64,000 nt of DNA from Larkinella soli. Lineage in GTDB: Bacteria; Bacteroidota; Bacteroidia; Cytophagales; Spirosomataceae. Made by a program: the position numbers and the translations under genes. The notes under the pieces were generated by a model, which was given only the letters and a program-made list of their open reading frames with translations, was not told where the DNA came from and made no database searches. Of the stretch, positions 10,328-18,455 are shown piece after piece; within the stretch, counting starts at the first letter, position 1; each line of letters opens with the position of its first letter. Where the stretch lies: contig NZ_QTJY01000004.1 of NCBI RefSeq assembly GCF_003703975.1, positions 62,001 to 126,000 on the forward strand, written 5' to 3'.

Positions 10328-10636
10328 TCAGGCCAGTATTTTACTGCGATAAATACATTCGATAATTTCGGCAATCGATCCGTCTACCAGAAAGTAGAAG
10401 ATGTTTTTGCCGCTTCTACGGATTTCCAGAATGCCTTTGTCACGCATGTTGATGAGGTGATGAGAAATCAGCGATTGCTCTGCGTTCAGGTTCTTGTAGA
10501 TGGTCGAGACATTTAACTCCTTGTTTTCATTCAACATCTGAATGATTTTAATGCGGAGGGGATGAGCGACGGCTTTCAGGACGTAAGCAGCGCGCTCGAT
10601 CTTTTTTTCATCGTCTAATACCGTTTCCTTTGTCAT
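10328..10636 (-). CDS. ArsR-family winged-helix transcriptional regulator
   Basis: 102 residues with the ArsR/SmtB fold: ERAAYVLKAVAHPLRIKIIQML, then a helix-turn-helix (NVSTIYKNLNAEQSLISHHLINMRDKGILE, about residues 40-72) and a beta wing (IRRSGKNIFYFL). No cysteine cluster such as CVC is present in the recognition helix, so a classical arsenic or metal sensor of that type is unlikely. ArsR proteins normally act as dimeric repressors released by a ligand or by redox change; the signal here is unknown. It is a single-gene unit with its own promoter and faces away from the Nudix gene. Confidence 0.9.
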   Translation of the reverse strand: MTKETVLDDEKKIERAAYVLKAVAHPLRIKIIQMLNENKELNVSTIYKNLNAEQSLISHHLINMRDKGILEIRRSGKNIFYFLVDGSIAEIIECIYRSKILA

Positions 10637-10669
10637 GACTCTGAGTGCGATTTAGGCGTTTAATGTAAC

Positions 10670-10699
10670 TAAAATTAAGTATTTTATGCACATTGTCAA
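10670..10699 (-). promoter_or_regulatory. Promoter of the ArsR gene
   Basis: On the minus strand TTG (complement of 10697-10699) is followed after 19 bases by TAATTTTA (complement of 10670-10677), one base from TAnnTTTG. The region around it is AT-rich and contains a loose inverted pair GTATTT ... AAATAC (about 10679-10712), which could be an autoregulatory operator. That last point is speculative. Confidence 0.55.
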
Positions 10700-10815
10700 C
10701 TATATAAATACCTGAAAATAAGTCAAATTTATTTAAAGGAGGTGCATGTATCCTATTTTGACATGAAAACGCCTTAATTCGACCGGATCGTATCCGGCAA
10801 AATCACATTCTTCAA

Positions 10816-11244
10816 TTGATACCAGTAGTTTGCGGAATATTGCTAAATGAAAACCGGGTGCTTGCGACCCGAAGAAGTGAGCGGATGCCGCTGCCGCTCA
10901 AATGGGAATTTCCGGGCGGAAAAGTGCAAAGCCCTGAGAGTGAGCAGGAAGCCCTTATCAGAGAGCTGAAGGAGGAACTGAGCATCCGGGTAAGGGTAGG
11001 TCCGGCCCTGCCGCCTGTCGATCATACCGACGGGCTGCGGCACATCCGGCTGCTGCCTTACCTCTGCCGTTCCGAAGAGGTCCAAACCATCCGGCTTACC
11101 GAACACGCCGAACTGCGCTGGCTGCAGCAGCAGGAGTTACAAACGCTGGACTGGGCGGAGGCCGACCGGCCGGTCGTTACTTACCTGGAAACCCACTGGC
11201 CGCAATTATTTTTTCCCTTTCCAGCCGATCAAAAAAACACCTAA
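10816..11244 (+). CDS. MutT-like (deoxy)nucleoside triphosphate pyrophosphohydrolase (Nudix)
   Basis: 142 residues starting at a TTG (10816); no in-frame ATG lies upstream. The Nudix box runs from about residue 35: GGKVQSPESEQEALIRELKEEL, matching Gx5Ex7REUxEExGU except for the last glycine position. The preceding MIPVVCGILLNENRVLATRRS is the usual opening beta strand of small MutT proteins that hydrolyse oxidised or unwanted dNTPs to monophosphates. Length fits the family. The 3' end overlaps the converging EamA gene by 39 bases. Substrate cannot be decided from sequence; 8-oxo-dGTP cleansing is the family precedent. Confidence 0.87.
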   Translation: MIPVVCGILLNENRVLATRRSERMPLPLKWEFPGGKVQSPESEQEALIRELKEELSIRVRVGPALPPVDHTDGLRHIRLLPYLCRSEEVQTIRLTEHAELRWLQQQELQTLDWAEADRPVVTYLETHWPQLFFPFPADQKNT

Positions 11245-12132
11245 AAGAACGAAGAGCGTCCCTACGAATTGAGAGACGGAAATGGTCTCGTGGAGAAACG
11301 TGGTGGCCAGCACGATGGTGAAAATAGGGCCGATGCTGGCGATGATCGAGGTGTTGCCCGAACCGACGCGCCTGATCCCCTCGGCAATCATGAACGTCGG
11401 GATAACCGTCACGAAAACGGCCATGATGAGCGCCAGCAAATACACCTGCGCCGGGAAATGAAAGAGAGCGAGCCCGTTGACGACGGCGCAGTGCAGGACG
11501 GTTACGGCCGTAGCCGCCATCATGGCGTAACAGGTATACCGCTTCGAACCCACCTTCGCGATCATCGAATCGCTGCCGACCAGATACACGGCATAGACCA
11601 GACCGCTCAGAACCACCCAGAATGCCCCCAGAAACACATTATTCTGCTGACCGGAGTGAATGTTCGGGGCAAAGGCGACCGCAATGCCGGAATAGGTCAG
11701 CAGCAGTGCCAGAAGCTGAAGGCGGCTCACCTTCCGGCGGTAGAACAGCACGCCCAGCAGCAGCACGAAGGTCGGATATACAAACAGCAGAATCCGCTCC
11801 AGGCTGGCGGTTACGTAGACCAGGCCGACGAAGTTCAGGAAGCTGGCGATGTAATAGCCGGTAATCCCCAGCAGGGCCAGAATCACCCAGTTACGCATCG
11901 ACAGGCTCACCGGGGGGAGCTTCCGATTTAGGTTCAGGGCAATGCCGACATAAAACGGCAACGCAAATACCATCCGCAGCGTCAGCAGCGAGATCGAGTC
12001 GACCGGATACTGGTAAGCCAGCTTGATCAGAACCCCCTTCATAGCAAAACAAAACGCTGCCAGAAAAACCAGCAGCGCTCCGATCCAGTACCGTATCCGG
12101 GGGGTTGATGTCGTCGTTGCCGAGCTGATCAT
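11206..12132 (-). CDS. EamA/DMT-superfamily transporter
   Basis: 308 residues with about ten hydrophobic helices in two similar halves, the drug/metabolite transporter (EamA) architecture. The first half starts WIGALLVFLAAFCFAMKGVLIKLAY and the second contains GLVYAVYLVGSDSMIAKVG and a conserved end PIFTIVLATTFLHETISVSQFVGTLFVLLGVFLIG. The substrate is unknown; exporters of amino acids or metabolites are common in the family. Its ATG overlaps the stop of der in an ATGA arrangement (12129-12132), so it is translationally coupled to the era-der operon. The 3' end overlaps the Nudix gene by 39 bases on the opposite strand. Confidence 0.9.
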   Translation of the reverse strand: MISSATTTSTPRIRYWIGALLVFLAAFCFAMKGVLIKLAYQYPVDSISLLTLRMVFALPFYVGIALNLNRKLPPVSLSMRNWVILALLGITGYYIASFLNFVGLVYVTASLERILLFVYPTFVLLLGVLFYRRKVSRLQLLALLLTYSGIAVAFAPNIHSGQQNNVFLGAFWVVLSGLVYAVYLVGSDSMIAKVGSKRYTCYAMMAATAVTVLHCAVVNGLALFHFPAQVYLLALIMAVFVTVIPTFMIAEGIRRVGSGNTSIIASIGPIFTIVLATTFLHETISVSQFVGTLFVLLGVFLIGWKGKK

Positions 12133-13436
12133 TTTTGCCGGAAAAACAAGGTGAGAGGAACGCCGTCGAAGCTGAAATGCTCCCGGAGTTTGTTCTCCAG
12201 ATACCGTTCGTACGGCTCCTTGATGTACTGCGGCAGGTTACAGAAAAACACGAACGTCGGCGAAGGCGTCGGAACCTGAAGCATGTACTTGATCTTGATG
12301 TGCTTCCCTTTCGTGGCCGGGGGCGGATACGATTCGATTTCCGGCAGCATGGCTTCGTTCAGCTTCGAAGTCGCGATCTTTTTGGTCTTATTCTCAAACA
12401 CTTCCATGGCTTTCTCCATCACCTGGAAAATCCGCTGTTTCTCGACCACCGAGGCAAAAATGATGGGTAGATAGTCGATGGGAGCCATGCGCTGGCGGAT
12501 GTCCTTCGCCCATTGGTCGGCGGTTTTGGAATCCTTCTCGACGGCGTCCCATTTGTTGATCATCAGCACCACGCCCTTCTTCGCCTTGACGGCCTGGCCG
12601 ATGATGTTCATATCCTGCGACTCCATGCCGCGCGTCGCATCCAGCATCACGATCACCACGTCCGACTCCTCCAGGGCCTTCAGCGAGCGCATCACGGAGT
12701 AGAATTCGATGTTGTCCTTCACCCGCGACTTCCGGCGAATCCCGGCCGTATCGGTCAGAATGAAATCCTTGCCGAAGGCTTTGTAACGCGTATCGATGGC
12801 GTCGCGGGTCGTGCCGGCGATGTCGGTGACGATGCTCCGCTCCTGCCCGATCAAAACGTTCAGGAACGATGATTTACCGACATTCGGGCGGCCCAGAATC
12901 GCGATCCGGGGAATACCGGCGTTAGGGTCTTCGACGCCCGGTGACGGGAAGTGTTTCACCACCTCGTCGAGCAGGTCGCCGGTCCCGGTGCCCGTCAGCG
13001 AGGAGATCGGAAACGGATCGCCCAGGCCCAGGGCGTAGAATTCGGCCGACGTATGGGCCCGCATAGAGGTTTCGGCCTTGTTGGCGATGACATACACCGG
13101 CTTTTTCGACCGGCGCAGCACATTCGCGAAATCCTTGTCGAGATCCGTCAGACCGGCCATGGCGTCGACCATGAACAACACCACCGAAGCCTCATCGATG
13201 GCGATTTCGACCTGTTCGCGGATCGATTCCTCAAAAACATCGTCCGATCCGACCACATACCCGCCCGTGTCGATCACGGTAAAGTATTTGTCCGTCCATT
13301 CGGCATATCCATAATGCCGGTCGCGGGTGACGCCCGGCTGGTTATCCATGATGGCTTTCCGCTGCTCGACCAGTTTGTTGAACAGCGTTGATTTCCCGAC
13401 GTTCGGGCGCCCTACGATTGCTACAATATTTGCCAT
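12129..13436 (-). CDS. der: Ribosome biogenesis GTPase Der
   Basis: 435 residues with two tandem G domains, each opening with GRPNVGKS (about residues 8-15 and 183-190), a DTGG/DTAG G3 motif and NKAE/NKWD G4 motifs, followed by a C-terminal KH-like domain (residues about 350-435). This double-GTPase layout is unique to Der (EngA), needed for 50S subunit maturation. It starts 2 bases after the era stop and overlaps the EamA start, so the three genes form one minus-strand operon. Cytoplasmic, ribosome-associated. Confidence 0.97.
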   Translation of the reverse strand: MANIVAIVGRPNVGKSTLFNKLVEQRKAIMDNQPGVTRDRHYGYAEWTDKYFTVIDTGGYVVGSDDVFEESIREQVEIAIDEASVVLFMVDAMAGLTDLDKDFANVLRRSKKPVYVIANKAETSMRAHTSAEFYALGLGDPFPISSLTGTGTGDLLDEVVKHFPSPGVEDPNAGIPRIAILGRPNVGKSSFLNVLIGQERSIVTDIAGTTRDAIDTRYKAFGKDFILTDTAGIRRKSRVKDNIEFYSVMRSLKALEESDVVIVMLDATRGMESQDMNIIGQAVKAKKGVVLMINKWDAVEKDSKTADQWAKDIRQRMAPIDYLPIIFASVVEKQRIFQVMEKAMEVFENKTKKIATSKLNEAMLPEIESYPPPATKGKHIKIKYMLQVPTPSPTFVFFCNLPQYIKEPYERYLENKLREHFSFDGVPLTLFFRQK

Positions 13437-13438
13437 TG

Positions 13439-14356
13439 TTACTCATCATACCCAAACTGGCGGAGGGAACGCTCCTTGTTCCGCCAGTCGGGTTCTACTT
13501 TTACGTATTGTTCAAGGAACACCTTTTTACCGAAGAAGCGTTCCAGTTCTTCGCGGGCCATAATGCCCGTTTTCTTGATCATTTTGCCGCCTTCACCCAG
13601 CAGGATAGCCCGCTGCGTGGCCCGCTCGACCAGGATTTCGGCCTGGATGACGATCATGTCGTCCCGTTCCTTAAAGCCGGTAACGACCACTTCGCTGCTG
13701 TAGGGGACCTCTTTCTTATAGTTCAGAAAGATTTTCTCCCGAATAATTTCCGACGCAAAGAAGCGTTCCGGGCGGTCGGTGAGTTCATCTTTCGGAAAAT
13801 ACGGCGGATGCACCGGCAGATGGCTGACGACGGCCTCAAAAATGCGGTCGATGTTCTGCGCGTTCAGCGCCGAGATAGGGATGATTTCGGCGGCTTTGAA
13901 GTTCTCCTGCCAGTACTGCGTTTTCTCCTCGATCTGTTCGGGCGTCGCCAGGTCGATCTTGTTGATCAGCAGCAGAATGGGTACCTCGGTTTTCTGCAGC
14001 CGTACCAGCACGTCGTCTTCGTCGTGCTTCTCGAAAATATCCGTCACGAACAGCACCACGTCGGCATCCTCCAGCGATCCGCGCACGAAGCTCATCATCG
14101 ATTCATGCAGTTTGTACTGTGGCTTGATGATGCCCGGCGTGTCGGAATAGACCAGCTGAAACTCCTGCCCGTTGTGAACGCCGTTCAGGATGCCCATGAT
14201 GCGGTGGCGGGTAGTCTGGGCCTTCGAGGTAATGATCGACAGCCGTTCACCGACCAGCTGGTTCATCAGCGTCGACTTGCCGACATTAGGTTTGCCGATG
14301 ATGCTGACGTAACCGGCTTTGTGATCCGGGCTGAAGGTTTCCGTTGAGATATCCAT
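13439..14356 (-). CDS. era: GTPase Era
   Basis: 305 residues. The G domain has GKPNVGKST (about residue 20), DTPG, and NKID motifs; the C-terminal KH domain carries the GEGGKMIKKTGIMAREELERFFGKKVFL stretch (shown here as family knowledge, about residues 240-285) that in Era binds the 3' end of 16S rRNA. Era acts in 30S assembly and is first in the era-der-EamA operon. Its likely promoter (TATCTTTG, complement of 14434-14441) overlaps the promoter region of the divergent initiator tRNA gene. Confidence 0.96.
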   Translation of the reverse strand: MDISTETFSPDHKAGYVSIIGKPNVGKSTLMNQLVGERLSIITSKAQTTRHRIMGILNGVHNGQEFQLVYSDTPGIIKPQYKLHESMMSFVRGSLEDADVVLFVTDIFEKHDEDDVLVRLQKTEVPILLLINKIDLATPEQIEEKTQYWQENFKAAEIIPISALNAQNIDRIFEAVVSHLPVHPPYFPKDELTDRPERFFASEIIREKIFLNYKKEVPYSSEVVVTGFKERDDMIVIQAEILVERATQRAILLGEGGKMIKKTGIMAREELERFFGKKVFLEQYVKVEPDWRNKERSLRQFGYDE

Positions 14357-14433
14357 GCAATTGATAACCAGAGGCTACAGAAAAAAACTCCCCTCCGAGC
14401 CACAATTTTTGGCGGGAGGGGTGAAATTTTTCA

Positions 14434-14441
14434 CAAAGATA
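14434..14441 (-). promoter_or_regulatory. -7 element of the era-der operon
   Basis: The minus strand reads TATCTTTG, an exact TAnnTTTG match, 78 bases before the era ATG. It directly abuts the -33 TTG (14443-14445) of the tRNA promoter on the other strand. Confidence 0.55.
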
Positions 14442-14442
14442 A

Positions 14443-14472
14443 TTGTTTTTTCTGAAAAGCTGTGTACCTTTG
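14443..14472 (+). promoter_or_regulatory. Promoter of the initiator tRNA gene
   Basis: TTG at 14443-14445, a 19-base spacer, then TACCTTTG at 14465-14472, an exact TAnnTTTG match, 12 bases before the tRNA. Confidence 0.75.
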
Positions 14473-14484
14473 CAGTCCAAACAT

Positions 14485-14557
<73 letters not shown>

Positions 14558-14562
14558 CGAAG

Positions 14563-14590
14563 AAAAAGGCCACAACATTGTGGCCTTTTT
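14563..14590. terminator. Terminator after tRNA-fMet
   Basis: AAAAAGGCCACA and TGTGGCCTTTTT pair around a short ACAT loop. A-run and T-run on the two sides allow it to serve the minus-strand cache-protein gene as well. Confidence 0.9.
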
Positions 14591-14618
14591 GCTTTTTAAC
14601 GCCTAATCATTGACTCGT

Positions 14619-17600
14619 TCACTTCCCCTCCCCCGCCTGTCCATTCCCCAGACTCACAAATCGGGTCAGGAAAGTGATCAGGCCCGGCAACCCGGTCGTC
14701 AGGGCCAGCAGCTTCTGATACATTTCTTCCTGCGTGAAGAACACCAGAACGGCGACGCCGGTCAGTAGCAGAGACAGCGGTCCCTTCATGGATTGCCAGG
14801 TCGAGTTCTGGTGGAATTTGCGGTGCAGCTGCTTCACTTCCGCGTCGCCGTCCTTGGTGATCAGGTAGGCCCGGAAAACCGGGCTGAAAAACGTTACTTT
14901 CAACTGGTTGATGGTCAGGATGCCCCGGGCCAGGAGGTGGTAGATCTCGATCCAGTTCTTATAATTGATCAGTCCGTCGACGGCCAGATCGAACAGGAGA
15001 AACCGCTCCTTTTCCGAACACTGCTGCCAGATCTGGTCAGCCATGGGGCGGATCTTTTCCACCCGCTCCAGCATCGTCTCCTCATAGGCCGTCAGCAGAG
15101 CCGCATCGACTTCCGCCGGGGAAACCGGGTCGGCCCCCCAGGGGTACAGGCAGGCGGCCGCCGGGGGGCAGTCGAAGGAAGAAAGGGAAGTAAAAGTCGA
15201 TAGCGGGCCGGAATCCGGCGCCGTCTGCGTTTTGGAAACCTTGCTGAAGGAAATCAGAAACAGATTGGCCGACAGCGCCCGGAGCCAGTAGAACAACGCG
15301 GCCGCCAGAATACTGACAATCAGCAGAAGGACCACGATCCGGATGTCCTTGAAGAAGACGAATCGCTCCGGAATACACGACACCATATGCAGAAAACCGG
15401 CGTCGTTGGGCGGGGCAGCCGGCAGATGCAGTGGAAAATTATACCAGAATTCGATCTTCCCCCGGTCTACCCTCCAGCGCCAGCTGCTGTCGGCCGCGCC
15501 GGACTCCAGCGCCGGATAAATCAGTGGGTCGTAGAACTGGTTGGAGACGGCTTCAGCAAATTCGGAATAGAATTTTTCGTTGCGAATCTCCTCATCTCCT
15601 CGATAATTCGGTTCATTCTTCAGACAGATGGTGTCATCGAAAAAGTGGTACACCCCCTGCAAAGTGATTCGCTTGTGCAAATTACTGTAACTGGGAACGG
15701 GCTGGCCGTCGGGTTGCAGCTTCCGGACCATCAGGTTGCTGCGCTGCCGGAGGTCTTCCGCCATCTTCAGCTGGACCTTCTTCACGGTCTGGATCAACTC
15801 CTGGTTGTGTGCATACCAGGTGAAAAAGATACTTGGAATCACTGAAAGACAGACAATGCTCAACGTCAGCAGCAGGCAATAGCCTTCATGATAACGATGG
15901 GGATACCAGGCGGTATTCAGGCGGCCGCCGGTTCCCGACCAGAGGAAATAAAGCATCCCGCCCAGAATCAGCCCCTGAAATAATGGGAAAAAGGCATCGA
16001 CCTGATAGCCGGCCGAATCGGCAGACAGCCCGACGACGGCGGTCAGGCCCACGTAGAAGCCGATCAGCATCCGGACGTTCAACCGGATTCGGCCGGCGCG
16101 GGCAGTATTTTCGGGGATCGACTGGAACGCCAGCATCGACCGGATCGTGAACAGCAGGAAAATGACGTTGACCGGGGTGAGCAGGGTCAGCAGGAAGATG
16201 GAAAAATTGCTGACTCTGTCGAACCGATAAAGCCAGGAGAAGGAGAGAAACAGCAGCACATACAGGCCCAGCACGGCGGCTCCCTGTTCATAGAAGGCGG
16301 TTTCCTTCGGTTTCGGGGTGATCCACGCCATGCCGTCCATCGGGCTGAACAGGAGCGGGTTGTTCCGGAGGTTGATCCAGCCCAACGCCAGCCAGAGCAG
16401 CAGCCAGATAAAGCCGGAGAAGGCGCAGAACAGGAGGGCAAACACCAGAATCCGCATATTGACGGCGATGTTGAAGCCTTTATCGTAGAAGGTCACCAGG
16501 TAATACGGCAGATTCAGGACCGGTCTGATGTGCATCATCCGCCATTTTCCGTACAGCTCCACGTCGTTGACGGTGGCTTCCTGCCGGGAGATGACCGCGG
16601 CCCGCAGCGCATCCGGCGGCCCGGCTTTCTCGAACAGGTTTTCGCGGAGGTTGCGGTTGCCGTCCGAATGCAGCAGCACCCGGCCGGTTTTGTCGATCAG
16701 GCAGAAGCCGTAGCCGACCGGAAGCACCGTCTGAACCACCGAATACATCTTGCTGGCCAGCGCCACCACCTCCTTCTCCGGCCGATAGACCGATCGGGCA
16801 CTAATCGTCACGTTGAAGTCACCGTTGGTCCAGCTGTACAGCGGTTCCAGGCCAAATTCCATGGTTCCGCCGGTCTTACGGGGTAGCCGGAAGGCACTGT
16901 CCTGTCGAATGGCCCGGAAGTAAGTGCGGGACCGGATGTTGGCGAAAACCGGGGTGCCGTGCATTTCAGCCTTGATGATCTGATTGCCGGCCGAGTCCAG
17001 CCAGCTGATGCGGTCGTAGGAATAATAGGGATCTTCCTTCGGGTTTCCCGAATAGCTCCGAACCCTCTGGGAGTAATTGACGGTATTGATTCCGGGCCGC
17101 GACAGCAGGGGCGCATCCTCCCTTCGACAGTTGTCCAGAGCGAGCATCCGGCCGTACATGAGTTCGAGTTCGTAATTAAATTCGCTTCCTATCCTTTCGG
17201 AAAGCTTTATCAGGTTGTTCCGCCCGCGGATTTCGTCGCCTTTCCACAGCAGAAACTGAATGACGACCAGCGTAAAAACCGAGAAACCGACGAAAACCGA
17301 TAAGCCCAGAAAGAAGATGTCTCCCACCGTCAGTTGCTCGCCCGAATCCATGATGTAAAACTTCAGAACGGGAATAAAAACCAGCAGCAGCAGGAAAAAA
17401 ATCGCCAGCGGATAAACGAAATAGAAGGGAACTTTGGTAAGCGTCAGATGGTATTTTTCGGGGTCGGCAAACCCGCACAGGAAGTAGGACTTTCCTACCA
17501 TTTCAAAAGGGTAAATAAAAATTTTTTCCTTTGATTCACCAGCGGTTACTTCCCGGATTCCCGGCAGGAAGTTCTGGCCTTTTTGCGGTAAAAGACTATC

Positions 17601-18200
17601 CAGCTGAACATCACTCCGAATCCCCAGACCGTCGTCCTGATAAACCAGGTGACGCATCGAACTGGTGTCTTTTTTGTCTTTTTTTACGGCGCGGAGAATA
17701 GCAAAGCCTTTAAAGATTTCGGACTTCTGGGTAACGAGAATAGGCTCCACGAAATCGGCGATGGATTCAGTAAAAATATAAATCCGGCCGCTCTTCGATT
17801 TGGCGCCAACCTTATATTCGATAGTGTCGCCATTGATCTCGGTTTTACCGTCCGGGCTGCCGGAAAAGATCCCCGTGCCGGCGGCCTTCGCTCCTGATTT
17901 TCGGGTCGATACGTCCCTGAAGCCGGACGTGTCCGAACTGCTTTCCAGAAGAATTTTCCTGACCGTCGGCAGATCCTGACTGTTGCGGTAAATGTTTTTA
18001 TATAAGTTGAGCTTACTGTCGGCTTTTTCGTTCAGGTTTTCCGTGATGGTTTTCAGAATAAGAAAGCCGTTTTTATGCATTCGCTGTCGGTTCGTCGGGA
18101 GGTAATAATAGAAATAACCCACCAGGAAAATTCCCAATACAGAGAAGATGACCAGGTAGTAGAAGAACCGGCGGCTGCGGAAAGTACCAAGGCCAGCCAT
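14619..18200 (-). CDS. Very large polytopic membrane protein with cache-type sensor domains
   Basis: About 1193 residues when started at the ATG complementary to 18198-18200 (MAGLGTFRSRRFFYYLVIFSVLG); a longer start at 18263 adds 21 residues. Order: one membrane helix; a periplasmic domain (about 35-270); a helix; a second periplasmic region resembling a double cache (PDC) sensor (about 340-590, containing YYSYDRISWLDSAGNQIIKAE and GYGFCLIDKTGRVLLHSDG); a bundle of about eight helices; a third periplasmic segment (about 830-960); a helix; a cytosolic stretch with cysteine and aromatic residues; and a last hydrophobic segment. No kinase, cyclase, GGDEF or methyl-accepting domain is seen. I do not recognise a named family; a sensing role is inferred from the cache fold only. 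Confidence 0.7.
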   Translation of the reverse strand: MAGLGTFRSRRFFYYLVIFSVLGIFLVGYFYYYLPTNRQRMHKNGFLILKTITENLNEKADSKLNLYKNIYRNSQDLPTVRKILLESSSDTSGFRDVSTRKSGAKAAGTGIFSGSPDGKTEINGDTIEYKVGAKSKSGRIYIFTESIADFVEPILVTQKSEIFKGFAILRAVKKDKKDTSSMRHLVYQDDGLGIRSDVQLDSLLPQKGQNFLPGIREVTAGESKEKIFIYPFEMVGKSYFLCGFADPEKYHLTLTKVPFYFVYPLAIFFLLLLVFIPVLKFYIMDSGEQLTVGDIFFLGLSVFVGFSVFTLVVIQFLLWKGDEIRGRNNLIKLSERIGSEFNYELELMYGRMLALDNCRREDAPLLSRPGINTVNYSQRVRSYSGNPKEDPYYSYDRISWLDSAGNQIIKAEMHGTPVFANIRSRTYFRAIRQDSAFRLPRKTGGTMEFGLEPLYSWTNGDFNVTISARSVYRPEKEVVALASKMYSVVQTVLPVGYGFCLIDKTGRVLLHSDGNRNLRENLFEKAGPPDALRAAVISRQEATVNDVELYGKWRMMHIRPVLNLPYYLVTFYDKGFNIAVNMRILVFALLFCAFSGFIWLLLWLALGWINLRNNPLLFSPMDGMAWITPKPKETAFYEQGAAVLGLYVLLFLSFSWLYRFDRVSNFSIFLLTLLTPVNVIFLLFTIRSMLAFQSIPENTARAGRIRLNVRMLIGFYVGLTAVVGLSADSAGYQVDAFFPLFQGLILGGMLYFLWSGTGGRLNTAWYPHRYHEGYCLLLTLSIVCLSVIPSIFFTWYAHNQELIQTVKKVQLKMAEDLRQRSNLMVRKLQPDGQPVPSYSNLHKRITLQGVYHFFDDTICLKNEPNYRGDEEIRNEKFYSEFAEAVSNQFYDPLIYPALESGAADSSWRWRVDRGKIEFWYNFPLHLPAAPPNDAGFLHMVSCIPERFVFFKDIRIVVLLLIVSILAAALFYWLRALSANLFLISFSKVSKTQTAPDSGPLSTFTSLSSFDCPPAAACLYPWGADPVSPAEVDAALLTAYEETMLERVEKIRPMADQIWQQCSEKERFLLFDLAVDGLINYKNWIEIYHLLARGILTINQLKVTFFSPVFRAYLITKDGDAEVKQLHRKFHQNSTWQSMKGPLSLLLTGVAVLVFFTQEEMYQKLLALTTGLPGLITFLTRFVSLGNGQAGEGK

Positions 18201-18455
18201 AAGACAGAAAGACAGTGGATTACACAGGCAATAAACCGGAAAACCGAAGCGGTAAAACCGCATTTATCCCGAAGGCAGCGCAGAGCTAATCTTTGTCTTA
18301 TAAACTTTAAAAATGCCCGGTAAGAAACCAAGATTTTTTATGTGAAGTGCCGGCCTTTTATTTAAAGGTCGGTTCCGGTATGCAGCGAAACCGTGCCGCC
18401 CTTGTCTTTTAGCGGATAATTTCCCTTTAATTTCTTCCGCGACCCTTACCTGACC

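Noticed and set aside
10736-10766. AAAGGAGGTG followed by ATG and a 6-codon frame ending in TGA
   Set aside because: The Shine-Dalgarno match is perfect, but this phylum uses such sites little and a 6-residue product has no support. A leader peptide for the Nudix gene is possible but not shown.
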